Assembly: GCF_000468495.1 (NCBI RefSeq)
Contig: NC_022444.1
Location: forward strand, 2,275,271 to 2,312,846
Length of the DNA stretch: 37,576 bases
Direction of reading: 5' to 3'
From: Megalodesulfovibrio gigas DSM 1382 = ATCC 19364
Lineage (GTDB): Bacteria; Desulfobacterota; Desulfovibrionia; Desulfovibrionales; Desulfovibrionaceae
Part shown: one piece after another, positions 22,758 through 33,197 of the stretch
Layout of the letters: each line of letters starts with the position of its first letter
How positions within the stretch are numbered: position 1 is the first letter of the stretch
Made by a program: the position numbers and the translations under genes
Notes under the pieces: generated by a model
The model's input: the letters and a program-made list of their open reading frames with translations, nothing else
What the model was told of the DNA's origin: nothing
Databases searched by the model: none

Positions 22758-24308
22758 TTATTCCCACTCGATGGTGGCCGGCGGCTTGGAGGAGATATCC
22801 AATACCACGCGGTTTACCCCTTTGACTTCATTGATTATTCTGTTGGACATGCGCGCCAGGATCTCCGGCGGCACCCGGGCCCAGTCCGCTGTCATGGCGT
22901 CCACGCTCTCCACCAGCCGCAGGGCGCAGACGTGTTCATACGTCCGGTCGTCGCCCATAACACCCACGCTCTTGACCGGCAAGAGGACAGCGAAGCCCTG
23001 CCACATTTTCCGGTACCAGTCCGAGGCGTGCAGCTCCTGCTGGACGATGGCATCGGCCTGCCGCAGGATTTCCAGCCGCTCGGCCGTAATCTCGCCGATG
23101 ACCCGGATGGCCAGCCCAGGGCCGGGGAAGGGATGCCGCCAGATGATGAAGTCCGGCAGGCCAAGCTGGGCAGCCACCTTGCGGACCTCGTCCTTGAACA
23201 GCTCGCGCAGGGGTTCCACCAGCTTGAGCTGCATGCGGTCCGGCAGCCCGCCCACGTTGTGGTGGCTCTTGATGACTGCAGACGGCCCGCGGAAGGAGAC
23301 GGATTCGATGACGTCCGGATACAGCGTGCCCTGGGCCAGGAACTCCACGTTGGAGATGGCCTTGGCCTCGCGCTCGAAGACTTCGATGAAGGTGTACCCG
23401 ATGATCTTGCGCTTCTGCTCAGGATCAGTCACGCCAGCCAGCTTGCCCAGGAAGAGATCCTGCGCGTCCACGGTGTGCAGGTTCAGGTCGAAGTGGGCGG
23501 TCAGAAAGCCGATCACTTCCTCGCGTTCCCCGGCCCGCAACAGCCCGTTGTCCACGAAAATGCAGTGCAGCCGCTTGCCGATGGCCCGATGCAGCAGCAG
23601 GGCGGCCACGGTGGAGTCGATGCCGCCGGACAGGCCGCAGACCACCTGGCCCGTCTCGCCAATCTTGGCCTGCATCTCGGCCACGCAGGTTTCGATGAAG
23701 GATCCCATGGTCCACTTTCCCTTCAACTTTGCTACCTTGAAGAGGAAGTTGTGCAGGATCTGCTCGCCATGCTCGGTGTGCGCCACCTCGGGGTGGAACT
23801 GCACGGCATAGATGCTGCGGCCCAGGTCTGCCATGGCAGCCACATGGACTTTTTCCGTGCTGGCGATGACTTCGAATCCTGGCGGCGGGGCAAGCACGTG
23901 GTCGCCGTGGCTCATCCACACCGTCTGCGTGGGGGCTTCCGGCAGGCCTTCCCACAGGGGGCAGGCCGTGGCGATGGCCAGATGCGCGCGGCCGTACTCG
24001 CGTTCCTTGGCGCGTTCCACCTGGCCGCCCAGCTCCTTGGCCAGCAGCTGCATGCCGTAGCAGATGCCAAGGATGGGCAGGCCCAGTTCCACCAGGCCGG
24101 GATCCAGCTGGGGCGCGCCGTCTTCCGAAACGCTGCACGGCCCGCCGGAGAGAATGAGGGCGTTGGGCTTGAGGGCCCGCAACTGCTCCAGGGGGGTGGT
24201 GCAGGGATGAATTTCCGAATAGACCCCGGCCTCGCGCACACGGCGGGCGATGAGCTGGGTGACCTGGGATCCGTAATCGATAATGACGACTTTTTCCGCG
24301 AGCTGCAT
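22758..24308 (-). CDS. guaA: GMP synthase (glutamine-hydrolysing)
   Basis: 516 residues, full length. The class I amidotransferase domain has the nucleophile C83 (GICYGMQLL) with H172 and E174 ([11 protein letters not shown]). The ATP-pyrophosphatase domain has SGGIDS at 227-232, and the dimerisation domain ends with KPPATIEWE, the standard GuaA terminus. It makes GMP from XMP, glutamine and ATP. It is 157 bp downstream of guaB. The intergenic space holds a hairpin but no clear terminator, so the two steps from IMP to GMP are encoded together. Confidence 0.98.
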   Translation of the reverse strand: MQLAEKVVIIDYGSQVTQLIARRVREAGVYSEIHPCTTPLEQLRALKPNALILSGGPCSVSEDGAPQLDPGLVELGLPILGICYGMQLLAKELGGQVERAKEREYGRAHLAIATACPLWEGLPEAPTQTVWMSHGDHVLAPPPGFEVIASTEKVHVAAMADLGRSIYAVQFHPEVAHTEHGEQILHNFLFKVAKLKGKWTMGSFIETCVAEMQAKIGETGQVVCGLSGGIDSTVAALLLHRAIGKRLHCIFVDNGLLRAGEREEVIGFLTAHFDLNLHTVDAQDLFLGKLAGVTDPEQKRKIIGYTFIEVFEREAKAISNVEFLAQGTLYPDVIESVSFRGPSAVIKSHHNVGGLPDRMQLKLVEPLRELFKDEVRKVAAQLGLPDFIIWRHPFPGPGLAIRVIGEITAERLEILRQADAIVQQELHASDWYRKMWQGFAVLLPVKSVGVMGDDRTYEHVCALRLVESVDAMTADWARVPPEILARMSNRIINEVKGVNRVVLDISSKPPATIEWE

Positions 24309-24432
24309 GGCGCTCCCCTGTGAGGAAGAGAAGTGGTGGAAGAGGCGAGCGGGAACTCCTTAGAAAAAACGGATGCTCCCCCTCGCGCTCCCCCTTCCAG
24401 AACGTTGTTGTAACGGAATGCCGGCAAACGTC

Positions 24433-24455
24433 TTTGGGGTGGTGGGTCCCCCAAA
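24433..24455 (-). promoter_or_regulatory. Hairpin between guaB and guaA
   Basis: Arms 24433-24439 and 24449-24455 (TTTGGGG with CCCCAAA) form a 7-bp stem with a 9-nt loop, 10 bp after the guaB stop. There is no U-run after it, so it more likely stabilises or processes the mRNA than terminates it. Confidence 0.45.
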
Positions 24456-24465
24456 CGCAGCGGGC

Positions 24466-25929
24466 CTAGTACTGCTCCACGCGGTAGTTGGGGGCTTCCT
24501 TGGTGATGATGACGTCGTGCACGTGGCTTTCGCGCAGGCCGGCAGGCGAGATTTCCACCATGCGGGATTTTTCCCGCAGCTCCTGGATGGTGGCGCAGCC
24601 GGTATAGCCCATGCCGGAGCGCAGGCCGCCCACCAGCTGGAAGAGCGCCTCGCCCACGGGGCCCTTGTACGGCACGCGGCCCACAATGCCTTCGGGCACC
24701 AGCTTGGAGGCTTCGCTCTTTTCCTGGAAATAGCGGTCCTTGCTGCCTTCGGCCATGGCGTCGATGGAGCCCATGCCACGATAGATCTTGTAGCGCCGGC
24801 CCTGGTACAGGATGGTTTCGCCGGGGGATTCGTCCGTGCCGGCGAACAGCGAGCCGATCATCACCGAATCCGCACCCACGGCCAGGGCCTTGACCACATC
24901 GCCCGAGAATTTGATGCCGCCATCGGCAATCACGCAGCGTCCCAGCTCCTTGGCGGCGCGGGTGGCTTCCATCACGGCCGTCACCTGGGGCACGCCCACG
25001 CCGGCCACGATGCGCGTGGTGCAGATGGAGCCGGGTCCGATGCCCACCTTCACGGTGTCTGCCCCGGCTTCCAGCACGGCGCGGGCGCCTTCGTACGTCC
25101 CCACGTTGCCGGCGATGATCTGGGCGTCGGGATAGGCGGCGCGCAGGTTGCGCACGGTTTCCAGCACGTTCTTGGAATGCCCGTGGGCCGAATCCACCAC
25201 CAGGAAATCCGCCCCGGCCTTGAGCAGCACGTCGCCGCGTTCCAGGGATTCCTTGCCCACGCCCACGGCTGCGCCCACGCGCAGGCGGCCTTGGTCGTCC
25301 TTGCAGGAATGGGGGTACTTCTTGATTTTTTCGATGTCCTTGATGGTCAGCAGGCCCTTGAGGCGGCCCTGATCGTCCACCACCAGGAGCTTTTCGATAC
25401 GGTTTTCGTGCAGATGCGCCTTGGCCTGCTCCAGCGTGGTGCCCACGGGCACGGTGACGAGCCGGCGGCTGGTCATCACTTCGCGCACTCTGAGGTCGTT
25501 GTCGGTGACGAAGCGCACATCGCGGTTGGTGAGGATGCCCACCAAGTGATCGTTCTCCACCACGGGCAGGCCGGAGATGCGATATTCGCTCATGGTGCGC
25601 AGGGCCGAGCCCACGGTGTCCTCGGGGTGGATGGTCACGGGGTCCACGATCATGCCGGACTCGGACTTCTTGACCTTTTCCACTTCCAGGCGCTGGCGGT
25701 CCAGGGGCAGGTTCTTGTGGATCACGCCCACGCCGCCCTGACGGGCCATGGAGATGGCCATGGCAGACTCGGTGACCGTGTCCATGGCCGCAGCGATGAG
25801 GGGGATATTCAGGGTCAGGGAAGGGGTGAGCCGGGTGGAGACGTCCACCAGATCGGGGGTGACCTCGGAATAGGCCGGGAGCATGAGCACGTCGTCGAAC
25901 GTAAGTCCGCGTCCGATGGATTTTTCCAT
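24466..25929 (-). CDS. guaB: Inosine-5'-monophosphate dehydrogenase
   Basis: 487 residues, standard length. The TIM-barrel has the catalytic loop GPGSICTTR with C303, which forms the thioimidate with XMP. A pair of CBS domains (about 91-205) lies in the usual insertion and probably senses ATP or GTP. It oxidises IMP to XMP with NAD. I chose ATG 25929, nine bases after AGGA; a TTG three codons upstream is in frame but unlikely. The gene starts 25 bp after livF, which suggests that purine synthesis genes share a transcript with the liv transporter. Confidence 0.98.
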   Translation of the reverse strand: MEKSIGRGLTFDDVLMLPAYSEVTPDLVDVSTRLTPSLTLNIPLIAAAMDTVTESAMAISMARQGGVGVIHKNLPLDRQRLEVEKVKKSESGMIVDPVTIHPEDTVGSALRTMSEYRISGLPVVENDHLVGILTNRDVRFVTDNDLRVREVMTSRRLVTVPVGTTLEQAKAHLHENRIEKLLVVDDQGRLKGLLTIKDIEKIKKYPHSCKDDQGRLRVGAAVGVGKESLERGDVLLKAGADFLVVDSAHGHSKNVLETVRNLRAAYPDAQIIAGNVGTYEGARAVLEAGADTVKVGIGPGSICTTRIVAGVGVPQVTAVMEATRAAKELGRCVIADGGIKFSGDVVKALAVGADSVMIGSLFAGTDESPGETILYQGRRYKIYRGMGSIDAMAEGSKDRYFQEKSEASKLVPEGIVGRVPYKGPVGEALFQLVGGLRSGMGYTGCATIQELREKSRMVEISPAGLRESHVHDVIITKEAPNYRVEQY

Positions 25930-25954
25930 AATAATCAAATCCTGTAGCGCAAGG

Positions 25955-26672
<718 letters not shown>

Positions 26673-26680
<8 letters not shown>

Positions 26681-27485
26681 GGGCGGCCCCCCGGCCCAGG
26701 TAGGCCTCCACGACCTTGGGGTCGTCCTTGATGACGGCGGGCGGGCCGTAGGCGATGCGTTCGCCGTGGTCCAGCACGATGAGTTGCTCGCAGATTTTCA
26801 TCACCAGTTTCATGTCGTGTTCAATGAGCAGCACGGTGACGCCTTCGTCGAGGATGGCGTGGATCAAATGATCCAGGTCCGCGGTTTCGCGTGGGTTCAT
26901 GCCGGCGGCGGGCTCGTCCAGGAGCAGCAGGGCCGGCTCCGTGGCCAGGGCCCGGGCGATTTCCAGGCGGCGCTGGTCGCCGTAGGAGAGGGAAGAGGCC
27001 GGGGCCAGGGCGTGGCGCTCCAGGCCTACGAATTTCAGCCATTTCATGCTGGCGTCGATGATGGCTGCTTCCTCACACCGCTGCCCGCCCAGGCGCAGCA
27101 CCGCGCCCACCAGATTGGAGGCCGTGCGGCAATGGCGGCCGATGCGCACGTTGTCCAGTACGGTGAGGGAGGAGAACAGGCGGATGTTCTGGAAGGTCCG
27201 GGCAATGCCCAGGGCCACCACCTTGTCCGGTTTTTTGCCGTTGATGTGCAGGGACTCGGCGGGTGCGCCATTTTTCGCCGGCGGCATGAGGGTGATGTCG
27301 CCCTGCGTGGGTTTGTACACGCCGGTGATGCAGTTGAAGAGGGTGGTCTTGCCTGCGCCGTTGGGACCGATGAGCCCTTGGATCTTGCCGGGCATGATAT
27401 CGAAGCTGACGTCGGTCAGGGCCATCAGACCGCCGAAGCGCTTGTAGACCTGATCTACTTTCAGAAGCGGAGCGGGGGCGGTCAT
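26673..27485 (-). CDS. livG: Branched-chain amino acid ABC transporter ATPase LivG
   Basis: 270 residues. Walker A GPNGAGKT is at 40-47, the signature is LSYGDQRRLEIARAL, Walker B LLLLDEPAAGMNP follows, and the switch is LLIEHDMKLVM. The YGDQRRLEIARAL and AAGMN sequences mark LivG. The start at 27485 overlaps livM by 4 bp; the frame continues upstream only as a shadow of livM. A lysine-rich insertion with PPAKNGAPAESLHINGKK (about 72-90) is somewhat longer than in E. coli LivG. Confidence 0.96.
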
Positions 27486-28510
27486 CGGGCGGTTCCTCCG
27501 TGCTGTTCGAGCTGGGCGCGCAGGCGCTTGATCAGGGGATTGGACTCGCCGGCGGCGGCGATTTTCGGGAAAAAGCCTTTGGGTTTGAAACGCATGATAC
27601 AGATCATGATCAATCCGTACACCAGAAAGCGGGCTTCGTTGGGCAGGCCCAGTTCCGGCAGCACCACGCGCAGCACCTCGCCCAGGGCGATGAGGATGGC
27701 CGCGCCCACCATGGCGCCGTGGATGTTCCCCAGGCCTCCCAGGACCACCATGCACAGGATGAGGAAGGATTCCCAGAACTTGAACATATCTGGCGAAAGG
27801 AAGAGCGTCCAGCGGGCAAAGAAGCAGCCGGCCAGCGCGCCCACCCCGGCGGAAATGCCGAAGGCGATGATCTTGTACGCGTAGATGTTCACCCCGCAGC
27901 TGGCCGCCGCGAGCTGATCTTCCCGGATGGCCAGCCAAGCCCGGCCCAGGCGGGAGTCCTCCAGCCGGCGCATGGTCAGGTACACCAGGACCAGCATGGC
28001 CAGCCCCAGATAGAAGTACGGCCGCTCGCCCTCGAACTCGTAGATCCAGGCCGGATTGAGGAAGGAGAGGTCCACGCTCACGGGATCGATGCCCGGCAGC
28101 CCCAGGGGACCGCGGGTGAGCCAGATTTCGTTGGTCAGGAACAGCACCACCAGCTCGGCGAACCCGAAGGTGACGATGGCGAAATAATCGCCTGAAAGCC
28201 TGAGGGTTGGCACGCCCAGCACCACGCCCCACAGCGCGCCGTTGAGCACCGCCGCCGGGACCATGATCCACAGGCTCACACCATAGTGCACCGTGAGCAG
28301 ACCGGCGGTGTATGCGCCCACGCCGTAAAAGCCCACGAAGCCCAGATCCAGCAGGCCGCAGAACCCGGGCAGCACGTTCAGGCCCATGGCCAGCACCATG
28401 TACACCACCACCAGCGTGACGACATGGAGCACGTAATCGTTGGACATGGGCAGCAGGGGAAAGGCCAGGGCCACTGCCAGAAAGAGAGGGAGGATGAATT
28501 TTTTGGGCAT
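27482..28510 (-). CDS. livM: Branched-chain amino acid ABC transporter permease LivM
   Basis: 342 residues with about ten hydrophobic segments. The family loop LGLPNEARFLVYG, the phrase GLNVLPGFCGLLDLGFVGFYGVGAY near residues 42-66, and the cytoplasmic coupling segment SRLGRAWLAIREDQLAAASCGVN are typical of LivM. The start at 28510 has GAAGGCG upstream. The C-terminal 40 residues are hydrophilic. It pairs with LivH in the membrane and with LivF/LivG below it. It lies 4 bp after livH. Confidence 0.95.
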   Translation of the reverse strand: MPKKFILPLFLAVALAFPLLPMSNDYVLHVVTLVVVYMVLAMGLNVLPGFCGLLDLGFVGFYGVGAYTAGLLTVHYGVSLWIMVPAAVLNGALWGVVLGVPTLRLSGDYFAIVTFGFAELVVLFLTNEIWLTRGPLGLPGIDPVSVDLSFLNPAWIYEFEGERPYFYLGLAMLVLVYLTMRRLEDSRLGRAWLAIREDQLAAASCGVNIYAYKIIAFGISAGVGALAGCFFARWTLFLSPDMFKFWESFLILCMVVLGGLGNIHGAMVGAAILIALGEVLRVVLPELGLPNEARFLVYGLIMICIMRFKPKGFFPKIAAAGESNPLIKRLRAQLEQHGGTAR

Positions 28511-28514
28511 GGTC

Positions 28515-29402
28515 TTACGCCTTCTCCACCAGGGCTTTGCCCAGCAAGCCGGAAGGGCGGAAGATGATGACCGCGATGAGCACGGCATAGGCCACGCCGT
28601 CGCGATACAGGGACGAGACGTAGCCCGCCCCCAGGGCCTCGGCAATGCCCAGCACGATGCCTCCCAGCATGGCTCCCGGCACGGAGCCAATGCCGCCCAG
28701 CACGGCCGCGGCAAAGGCCTTCACCCCGGCCACGTAGCCCATGGTGGGGGAGAGGGTGTTGTAATACACGGCAACCAGCACCCCGGCCACTGCGCCCATG
28801 GAAGACCCCAGGGCAAAGGTGAACGCAATGACGCGGTTCACGTTCACGCCCATGAGCTGGCTGCAGGTCCGGTTCTGGGCCAGGGCGCGCATGGCCGTGC
28901 CCATGCGGGTGTGGTTGATGATCACGTACAACAGCAGCATCATGCTGAAGGTCACCGCAAAGATGAACAATTGCAGCCAGGAAAGGTGCACGCCGCTGAA
29001 TTCAATGGCCGTGAGCTTCAGGTACGCGGGCACGGCATCCTGCGGGAAGGGCACCGGCCGGCTCCCCCAGATGATCATGGCCAGGTTCTGCAGAAAAATG
29101 GACATCCCGATGGCGGTGATGAGCACCGCCAGCCTGGGCGAACTTCGCAAGGGCCGGTAGGCGATGCGATCAATGGAGACTCCGATGGCTGCGGCGCAGA
29201 TCATGGCCAGCAGCATGGACACGTAGAACGGAAGGCCCACAGCCGTGATGAAGGTCACGCACAAGAACGCCCCGATCATGTACACTTCGCCGTGTGCGAA
29301 GTTGATGAGTTCGATGACGCCGTACACCATGGTGTAGCCGACGGCGATGAGGGCGTAGATGACCCCGAGAGTCAGCCCGTTGACGAGTTGTTGCTCTAGC
29401 AC
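28515..29402 (-). CDS. livH: Branched-chain amino acid ABC transporter permease LivH
   Basis: 295 residues with a GTG start (CTAGAG next) after AGGCGG. The opening LVNGLTLGVIYALIAVGYT and the INFAHGEVYMIGAF segment are standard for LivH. The coupling loop is TRMGTAMRALAQNRTCSQLMGVN. About eight membrane segments are present. It forms the inner-membrane channel with LivM. The intergenic region before it (29403-29527) contains a hairpin after livK, often seen where the binding-protein gene is expressed at higher level than the permeases. Confidence 0.95.
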   Translation of the reverse strand: MLEQQLVNGLTLGVIYALIAVGYTMVYGVIELINFAHGEVYMIGAFLCVTFITAVGLPFYVSMLLAMICAAAIGVSIDRIAYRPLRSSPRLAVLITAIGMSIFLQNLAMIIWGSRPVPFPQDAVPAYLKLTAIEFSGVHLSWLQLFIFAVTFSMMLLLYVIINHTRMGTAMRALAQNRTCSQLMGVNVNRVIAFTFALGSSMGAVAGVLVAVYYNTLSPTMGYVAGVKAFAAAVLGGIGSVPGAMLGGIVLGIAEALGAGYVSSLYRDGVAYAVLIAVIIFRPSGLLGKALVEKA

Positions 29403-29458
29403 GGCGACCGCCTGGGAGGTTGAGGGTGATGAACGCAGCGCTGCAGCCTTGAATGGAA

Positions 29459-29491
29459 ACAGGCTGGACCCGATGCGTCGGCCCAGCCTGT
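29459..29491 (-). terminator. Hairpin/attenuator between livK and livH
   Basis: Arms 29459-29467 and 29483-29491 form a 9-bp perfect stem (ACAGGCTGG), extended inward by CCGA/TCGG at 29470-29473 and 29478-29481. On the minus strand TTTCC follows. It lies 37 bp after the livK stop and could partly terminate or stabilise the livK mRNA. Confidence 0.55.
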
Positions 29492-29527
29492 CTCCGTGAG
29501 GCTCTTGCTTGTGGAAGCCGGGCCCCG

Positions 29528-30688
29528 TTATTCCATTTGCTTGTCTGCAGGCACGAAGGTGCCACCCTTGACCACCTTGACGAAGGCGTTCTTCAGGCAG
29601 TCGCCGTTGGCGTCGAAGTAGGTGTTGCCGGTGATGCCCTTGAAACCGGTTTCGGGGCTGTTCATGGCGGCAATGGCGTCGCGCACCTTGGCGCGATCCA
29701 TGCCGGCCGCCTTCACGGCTTCCAGCACCACGCCGGTGGCGTCGAAGGCATTGGCGCTCATCCAGTCGGATTCACGCTTGTAGGTGTCGGCGAACTTCTT
29801 GAGGAAGGCCTGGGCGTCGGCGCTGGCGGCTTCGGCCAGGAAGGGCACGGTCATGTAGGTGTTTTCAGCGGCGTCGGCGGCGAGCTTGATGTAGTCGGCG
29901 TTGTCCAGCCCGTCCGCGCCGAACTTGGCCACGTTCATGCCCAGCTTTTTGGCCTGAGTGGCGATGAGGGCGCCTTCGTTGTAGTAGCCGGAGATGAACA
30001 GACCGTCGGGATTCTTGCTCTTGAGGGAGGTGAGCTGGGGCGTGAAGTCGGACGCGCCCTTCATGTAGCCTTCCTCGCCCACCACGGCGAGACCGATCTT
30101 CTTGGCTTCCTTCACAAAGGCTTCCTTGAGACCGATGCCGTAGTCGTTGTTCTCATAGAACACGGCAATGGCCTTCAGGCCCAGCACCTGGGAGGCATAG
30201 CGAGCGAGGAACGCGCCCTGGAAGTCGTCGCGGTATACCACGCGGTAGCTCCAGGCCTTGCCGGCTTTGTCCTTGTTCTTTTCAGAAATGGTCACGTTGG
30301 TGGCAGTGGGGGAGACGGCGACGATGCCCTTCTTCACGTAGTTGGGCAGGGCGGCCAGATGGGCGGAGGAGCACAGATGGCCCACGACGCCGACAATGGC
30401 GTCGTCCTGCACGATCTTGGCGGCCACGGTGGCGGCTTCCTTGGGATCGCACTGCTCGTCGAGGAATTCGGCCACCACCTGCTTGCCGTTGATCCCGCCA
30501 GCGGCGTTGATTTCGGCCAGCTTCAGTTCCACGCCGGCTTTCACGTTGTCGCCGTAGCCGGCAGCAGCGCCGGTGAAGGGGGAAGGTACGGCGATTTTGA
30601 TGGTGTCCGCCGCAGCGGCGGCGCCGGCGGCGCCCAAAATCAGGAACGACGCAAGCACGGCAAGACGTGCCAGTTTCAACGAACGCAT
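29528..30688 (-). CDS. livK: Branched-chain amino acid ABC transporter substrate-binding protein
   Basis: 386 residues. A signal peptide (1-26, cleavage near AAA/AD) leads to a periplasmic-binding fold type I: IKIAVPSPFTGAAAGYGDNVKAG at the start, then GHLCSSAHLAALPNY with the ligand-binding serines, and YNEGALIATQAKKLG. The ATG at 30688 has GAGGAGGAC immediately upstream, a very strong site, so expression should be high. The exact ligand (leucine, branched-chain or other amino acids) cannot be read from sequence. It heads the liv gene set and is probably the first gene of the liv-gua-tat operon. Confidence 0.95.
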   Translation of the reverse strand: MRSLKLARLAVLASFLILGAAGAAAAADTIKIAVPSPFTGAAAGYGDNVKAGVELKLAEINAAGGINGKQVVAEFLDEQCDPKEAATVAAKIVQDDAIVGVVGHLCSSAHLAALPNYVKKGIVAVSPTATNVTISEKNKDKAGKAWSYRVVYRDDFQGAFLARYASQVLGLKAIAVFYENNDYGIGLKEAFVKEAKKIGLAVVGEEGYMKGASDFTPQLTSLKSKNPDGLFISGYYNEGALIATQAKKLGMNVAKFGADGLDNADYIKLAADAAENTYMTVPFLAEAASADAQAFLKKFADTYKRESDWMSANAFDATGVVLEAVKAAGMDRAKVRDAIAAMNSPETGFKGITGNTYFDANGDCLKNAFVKVVKGGTFVPADKQME

Positions 30689-30779
30689 ACGTCCTCCTCA
30701 GCAAAGGGGTGAATGGCTGAACCTCAACTCACGAATCCGCACCATGCGGCCCGTGGACAAGTTGTTTCAAGCGTGCCCT

Positions 30780-30805
30780 GTGGCGTGAAGATTTTTTCAT
30801 GCCAC
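30780..30805. promoter_or_regulatory. Hairpin between the TPR gene and livK
   Basis: Arms 30780-30789 and 30796-30805 pair over 10 bp with one mismatch around a GATTTT loop. It is 44 bp after the stop codon of the minus-strand TPR gene and upstream of livK. It may end the ccm transcript, although no U-run follows. The 160-bp interval should also hold the livK promoter, which I could not pin down. Confidence 0.4.
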
Positions 30806-30848
30806 GCGCCCTTGTTCTCGTCAATACGAAGCCTGCGGGTGGGATTTT

Positions 30849-31709
30849 TCACGAGCTGCTGGCGTTGCCCGTGCCGCTGGCGTTGTCTGCCGGGGAGGCG
30901 GCGGCCGGTGGTGCTGCTTCCAGCAGGGCCGTGGCTTCGCGGCGCAGGGGGTCGGTGACCGTGGGCAACAGCAGCATGGCTTCCAGCCTGCGGCGGCCTT
31001 CTTCGGGCCGGTTCAGGAACCGCGTATAAATCATGCCCAGGTTGTAATGCGCCCCGGCGTTGTCCGGCTCCACGGCCAGCAGGCTTTCGAAGTATTGCAC
31101 CGCGGCGTCGTATTCTTTCATGTTGAAGTGGCTGATGCCCAACAGACCCATCACGCGAGCATTGGCCGGCTCTGCCACCAGGGCCCTGTTCAGGAAGCTC
31201 ACGGCGGCTTCCCAGTCCTGCATATGCATGAACTCGTCTGCCAGCATGGCCAGCACGGTGGCGTTGTTGGGATCGCCCTGCATCTGGCGCATCATGGCGC
31301 CCACGCGGTTCATGCCGTCGGCGTCCATGCCGGCCATGGCCTGGCCGGGCATGCCCTGAGGCGTTTGCTGTCCCTCCTGGCTGGCCCGCTGTTTTTGCAT
31401 GGCTTCGGCCATGGCCGGGGGCATGGATTCGCTTATCCCCTCGGGCATGGGCATGCCGCCTGCCTGGCCACCCATCTGGCCCATTTTGGGCCGCCGGTCC
31501 TCGAAACGGGTGTCGCTGGACATGCGGGAAATGAAGGACCACAGAAACACGGCGATGATGAACAGGCCCATGCCCCCCAGGGCCAGCACCCGCATGGGCG
31601 AAACGACCACGGGCGACGCGGGAGCCCCGGGAGTGGTGGACGCCGCCGGTGCGACCGGGGCAGCCTGGTGCGGAACAGCGTGTTTTTTGGACTTATTTTT
31701 CCGGGCCAT
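30849..31709 (-). CDS. Membrane-anchored TPR protein with Met-rich segment, in the ccm operon
   Basis: 286 residues. A short Lys-rich and Pro/Ala-rich N-terminus precedes one membrane helix (39-60). Residues 76-143 hold 14 methionines in 68 positions (for example MGQMGG, MPMP, AMAGMDADGM). Residues 150-245 are TPR repeats (DWEAAVSFLNRALVAEPAN, then EYDAAVQYFESLLAVEPDN). The topology places the TPR outside the cytoplasm. Its place after ccmD suggests a CcmI/CcmH-like role in holding apocytochrome, with low certainty. The start at 31709 is inside the ccmD gene (17-bp overlap) with TGGAG before it. An ORF start at 31832 is out of frame with ccmD and would add an improbable 41 residues. Confidence 0.75.
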   Translation of the reverse strand: MARKNKSKKHAVPHQAAPVAPAASTTPGAPASPVVVSPMRVLALGGMGLFIIAVFLWSFISRMSSDTRFEDRRPKMGQMGGQAGGMPMPEGISESMPPAMAEAMQKQRASQEGQQTPQGMPGQAMAGMDADGMNRVGAMMRQMQGDPNNATVLAMLADEFMHMQDWEAAVSFLNRALVAEPANARVMGLLGISHFNMKEYDAAVQYFESLLAVEPDNAGAHYNLGMIYTRFLNRPEEGRRRLEAMLLLPTVTDPLRREATALLEAAPPAAASPADNASGTGNASSS

Positions 31710-31836
31710 GCAGATGCTCCAGGCGATCAATACGTTGGGACAACAGGCGCTGCCGGCCGGCCAGAAAGACGATGTACCCGGCCACGCCAAGCCAGACCAG
31801 GGCATTGGCGGCCATGAGGGCGGTTTGGACATCCAT
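31693..31836 (-). CDS. ccmD: Heme exporter accessory protein CcmD
   Basis: 47 residues, found by reading the minus strand between ccmC and the TPR gene. It starts MDVQTALMAANALVWLGVAG, with an AAGGAAA site upstream. One membrane helix (about 10-29) is followed by a basic tail RQRLLSQRIDRLEHLHG. This is the plan of CcmD: short N-terminus, single helix, then Arg/Lys-rich cytoplasmic tail of about 15-20 residues. CcmD helps release heme-loaded CcmE from the CcmABC complex. Order and spacing (12 bp after ccmC, 17 bp overlap with the TPR gene) support it. Confidence 0.88.
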   Translation of the reverse strand: MDVQTALMAANALVWLGVAGYIVFLAGRQRLLSQRIDRLEHLHGPEK

Positions 31837-31848
31837 ACGAGTATTTCC

Positions 31849-32526
31849 TTAATTGCTTGCGCTCAAGGTTTGCTGCAGGCCGAGCAGCCGTTCCTGCTGC
31901 AGAAGCTGCCGCCGCCGGATGAGCAGCAGGCAGATCCAGACAAAAAACCACGCCCCCACGCAGGCGATGACCGTGGTGGCCATCTCGCCCGTGAGCCCAC
32001 CCCCCTTGGAGGCGAAGACGGCCGGGTGTACGGAACGCCACAACCGGGCGGACCAGAACACCAGCGGCACATCCAGAAACGCCACCACCCCCAGCACGGC
32101 CGCCACCGTGGCCTTGCGTTCGCGCGGCATTTCCAGACCGCGGACCAGCAGATAGGCGGCGTAGATGAACCACATCACCAGGGTGGTGGTCAGCCGCGGA
32201 TCCCACGTCCACCAGACATTCCACGACACCCGACCCCAGATGGAGCCGGTGATGAGCGCCAGACTGCTAAAGAGCACGCCAATTTCTGCCGCCGCCCCGG
32301 CCAGCAGGTCGAAGCGGAGGTTTTTCTTTAGCAGATACAAGGCGCTGGCCACAAAGGTGACCCCGAAGCTCAGCAGGGACCACCATGCCAGGGGCAGGTG
32401 CAGATAGAAGATCTTCTGCACCGGGCCTAGCGTGGCCTCCACGGGCGCGTACACCCAGATGAGCCACTGCGAGGCGGCCATGGCCAGGCCGGCCAGCGTC
32501 GCCAGCAAGGGAATGGGCAGGGTCAT
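31849..32526 (-). CDS. ccmC: Heme transporter CcmC
   Basis: 225 residues with six membrane helices. The heme-handling WWD motif is WGRVSWNVWWTWDPRLT (97-113). The flanking periplasmic histidines are H43 (YLHLP) and H167 (RSVHPAV). CcmC presents heme to CcmE in the System I cytochrome c maturation pathway. Its start overlaps the ccmB stop by 4 bp (ATGA). Confidence 0.97.
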   Translation of the reverse strand: MTLPIPLLATLAGLAMAASQWLIWVYAPVEATLGPVQKIFYLHLPLAWWSLLSFGVTFVASALYLLKKNLRFDLLAGAAAEIGVLFSSLALITGSIWGRVSWNVWWTWDPRLTTTLVMWFIYAAYLLVRGLEMPRERKATVAAVLGVVAFLDVPLVFWSARLWRSVHPAVFASKGGGLTGEMATTVIACVGAWFFVWICLLLIRRRQLLQQERLLGLQQTLSASN

Positions 32527-33197
32527 GCATCCCCTCCATAGACAAAAGGAAAAAGAAAAAGTGCCGCCGCCGTGAACATGAGATCAAAAGCGCCGGCAGT
32601 CAAAAACCAGTTGTCCAGCGATTCGGGCGGGCCACCCAGGGCCTGGGTCATCCCGCGCACCGCCGCCAGCAGCAGAGGCAGCAGCAGGGGAAACAGCACC
32701 ACAGACAGCAACGACTCCCGCGCCGCCTGCCCCTGGGAAAGCGCCCCCAGCAGCGCGCCCAGGGCGACCAGACCCCAATCCGCCAGGAGCACCATGGCCA
32801 GGGCCGGCAGTACATCGCCGCTGAAGGATTGCCCCAGAAACGCCACGCTGGCCGGCAGGAACAGGCACTGCGCCAGCAGCAGCAGCACCAGACTGGCCAG
32901 GACCTTGCCCAGCCAGACCGCCTGCAACGGCATGGGAGAAAGGGCCAGCGCCAGCCGTGCGCCCTGGACTTCCTCCACAAAAAACAAGGCGTTGACCACC
33001 AGGATTTCGCAGAACAAGGACGCCATCCAGAACACCGCCGCCGCGCTCTGGGCCGGCAGCCGCTGCCCTGGCGCTTGCGAGAGGCTGAACAGGAACAGCA
33101 ACACCAATCCCAGCAGGATGGCCTGCACCAGCCCGCTGGACCGGCCGGCCAGCAGCCGCAGATCCTTGTGCGCGATGACGAGCGCCGCCCTCAGCAC
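32523..33197 (-). CDS. ccmB: Heme exporter permease CcmB
   Basis: 224 residues with six membrane helices. FVEEVQGARLALALSPMPLQAVWLGK is the conserved CcmB loop after helix two (quoted in part: VEEVQGARLALALS). It is the membrane partner of CcmA. It starts 7 bp inside the end of ccmA and overlaps ccmC by 4 bp, giving a tightly packed operon. Confidence 0.95.
   Translation of the reverse strand: MLRAALVIAHKDLRLLAGRSSGLVQAILLGLVLLFLFSLSQAPGQRLPAQSAAAVFWMASLFCEILVVNALFFVEEVQGARLALALSPMPLQAVWLGKVLASLVLLLLAQCLFLPASVAFLGQSFSGDVLPALAMVLLADWGLVALGALLGALSQGQAARESLLSVVLFPLLLPLLLAAVRGMTQALGGPPESLDNWFLTAGAFDLMFTAAALFLFPFVYGGDA

Noticed and set aside
30731-30802. 23-codon minus-strand frame beginning MKKSSRHRARLKQLV
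   Set aside because: It has no ribosome-binding site and lies across a hairpin. Too short to support without conservation data.
31710-31832. Upstream start for the TPR protein
   Set aside because: That segment is encoded in another frame by ccmD, which fits its family in length, helix and tail.
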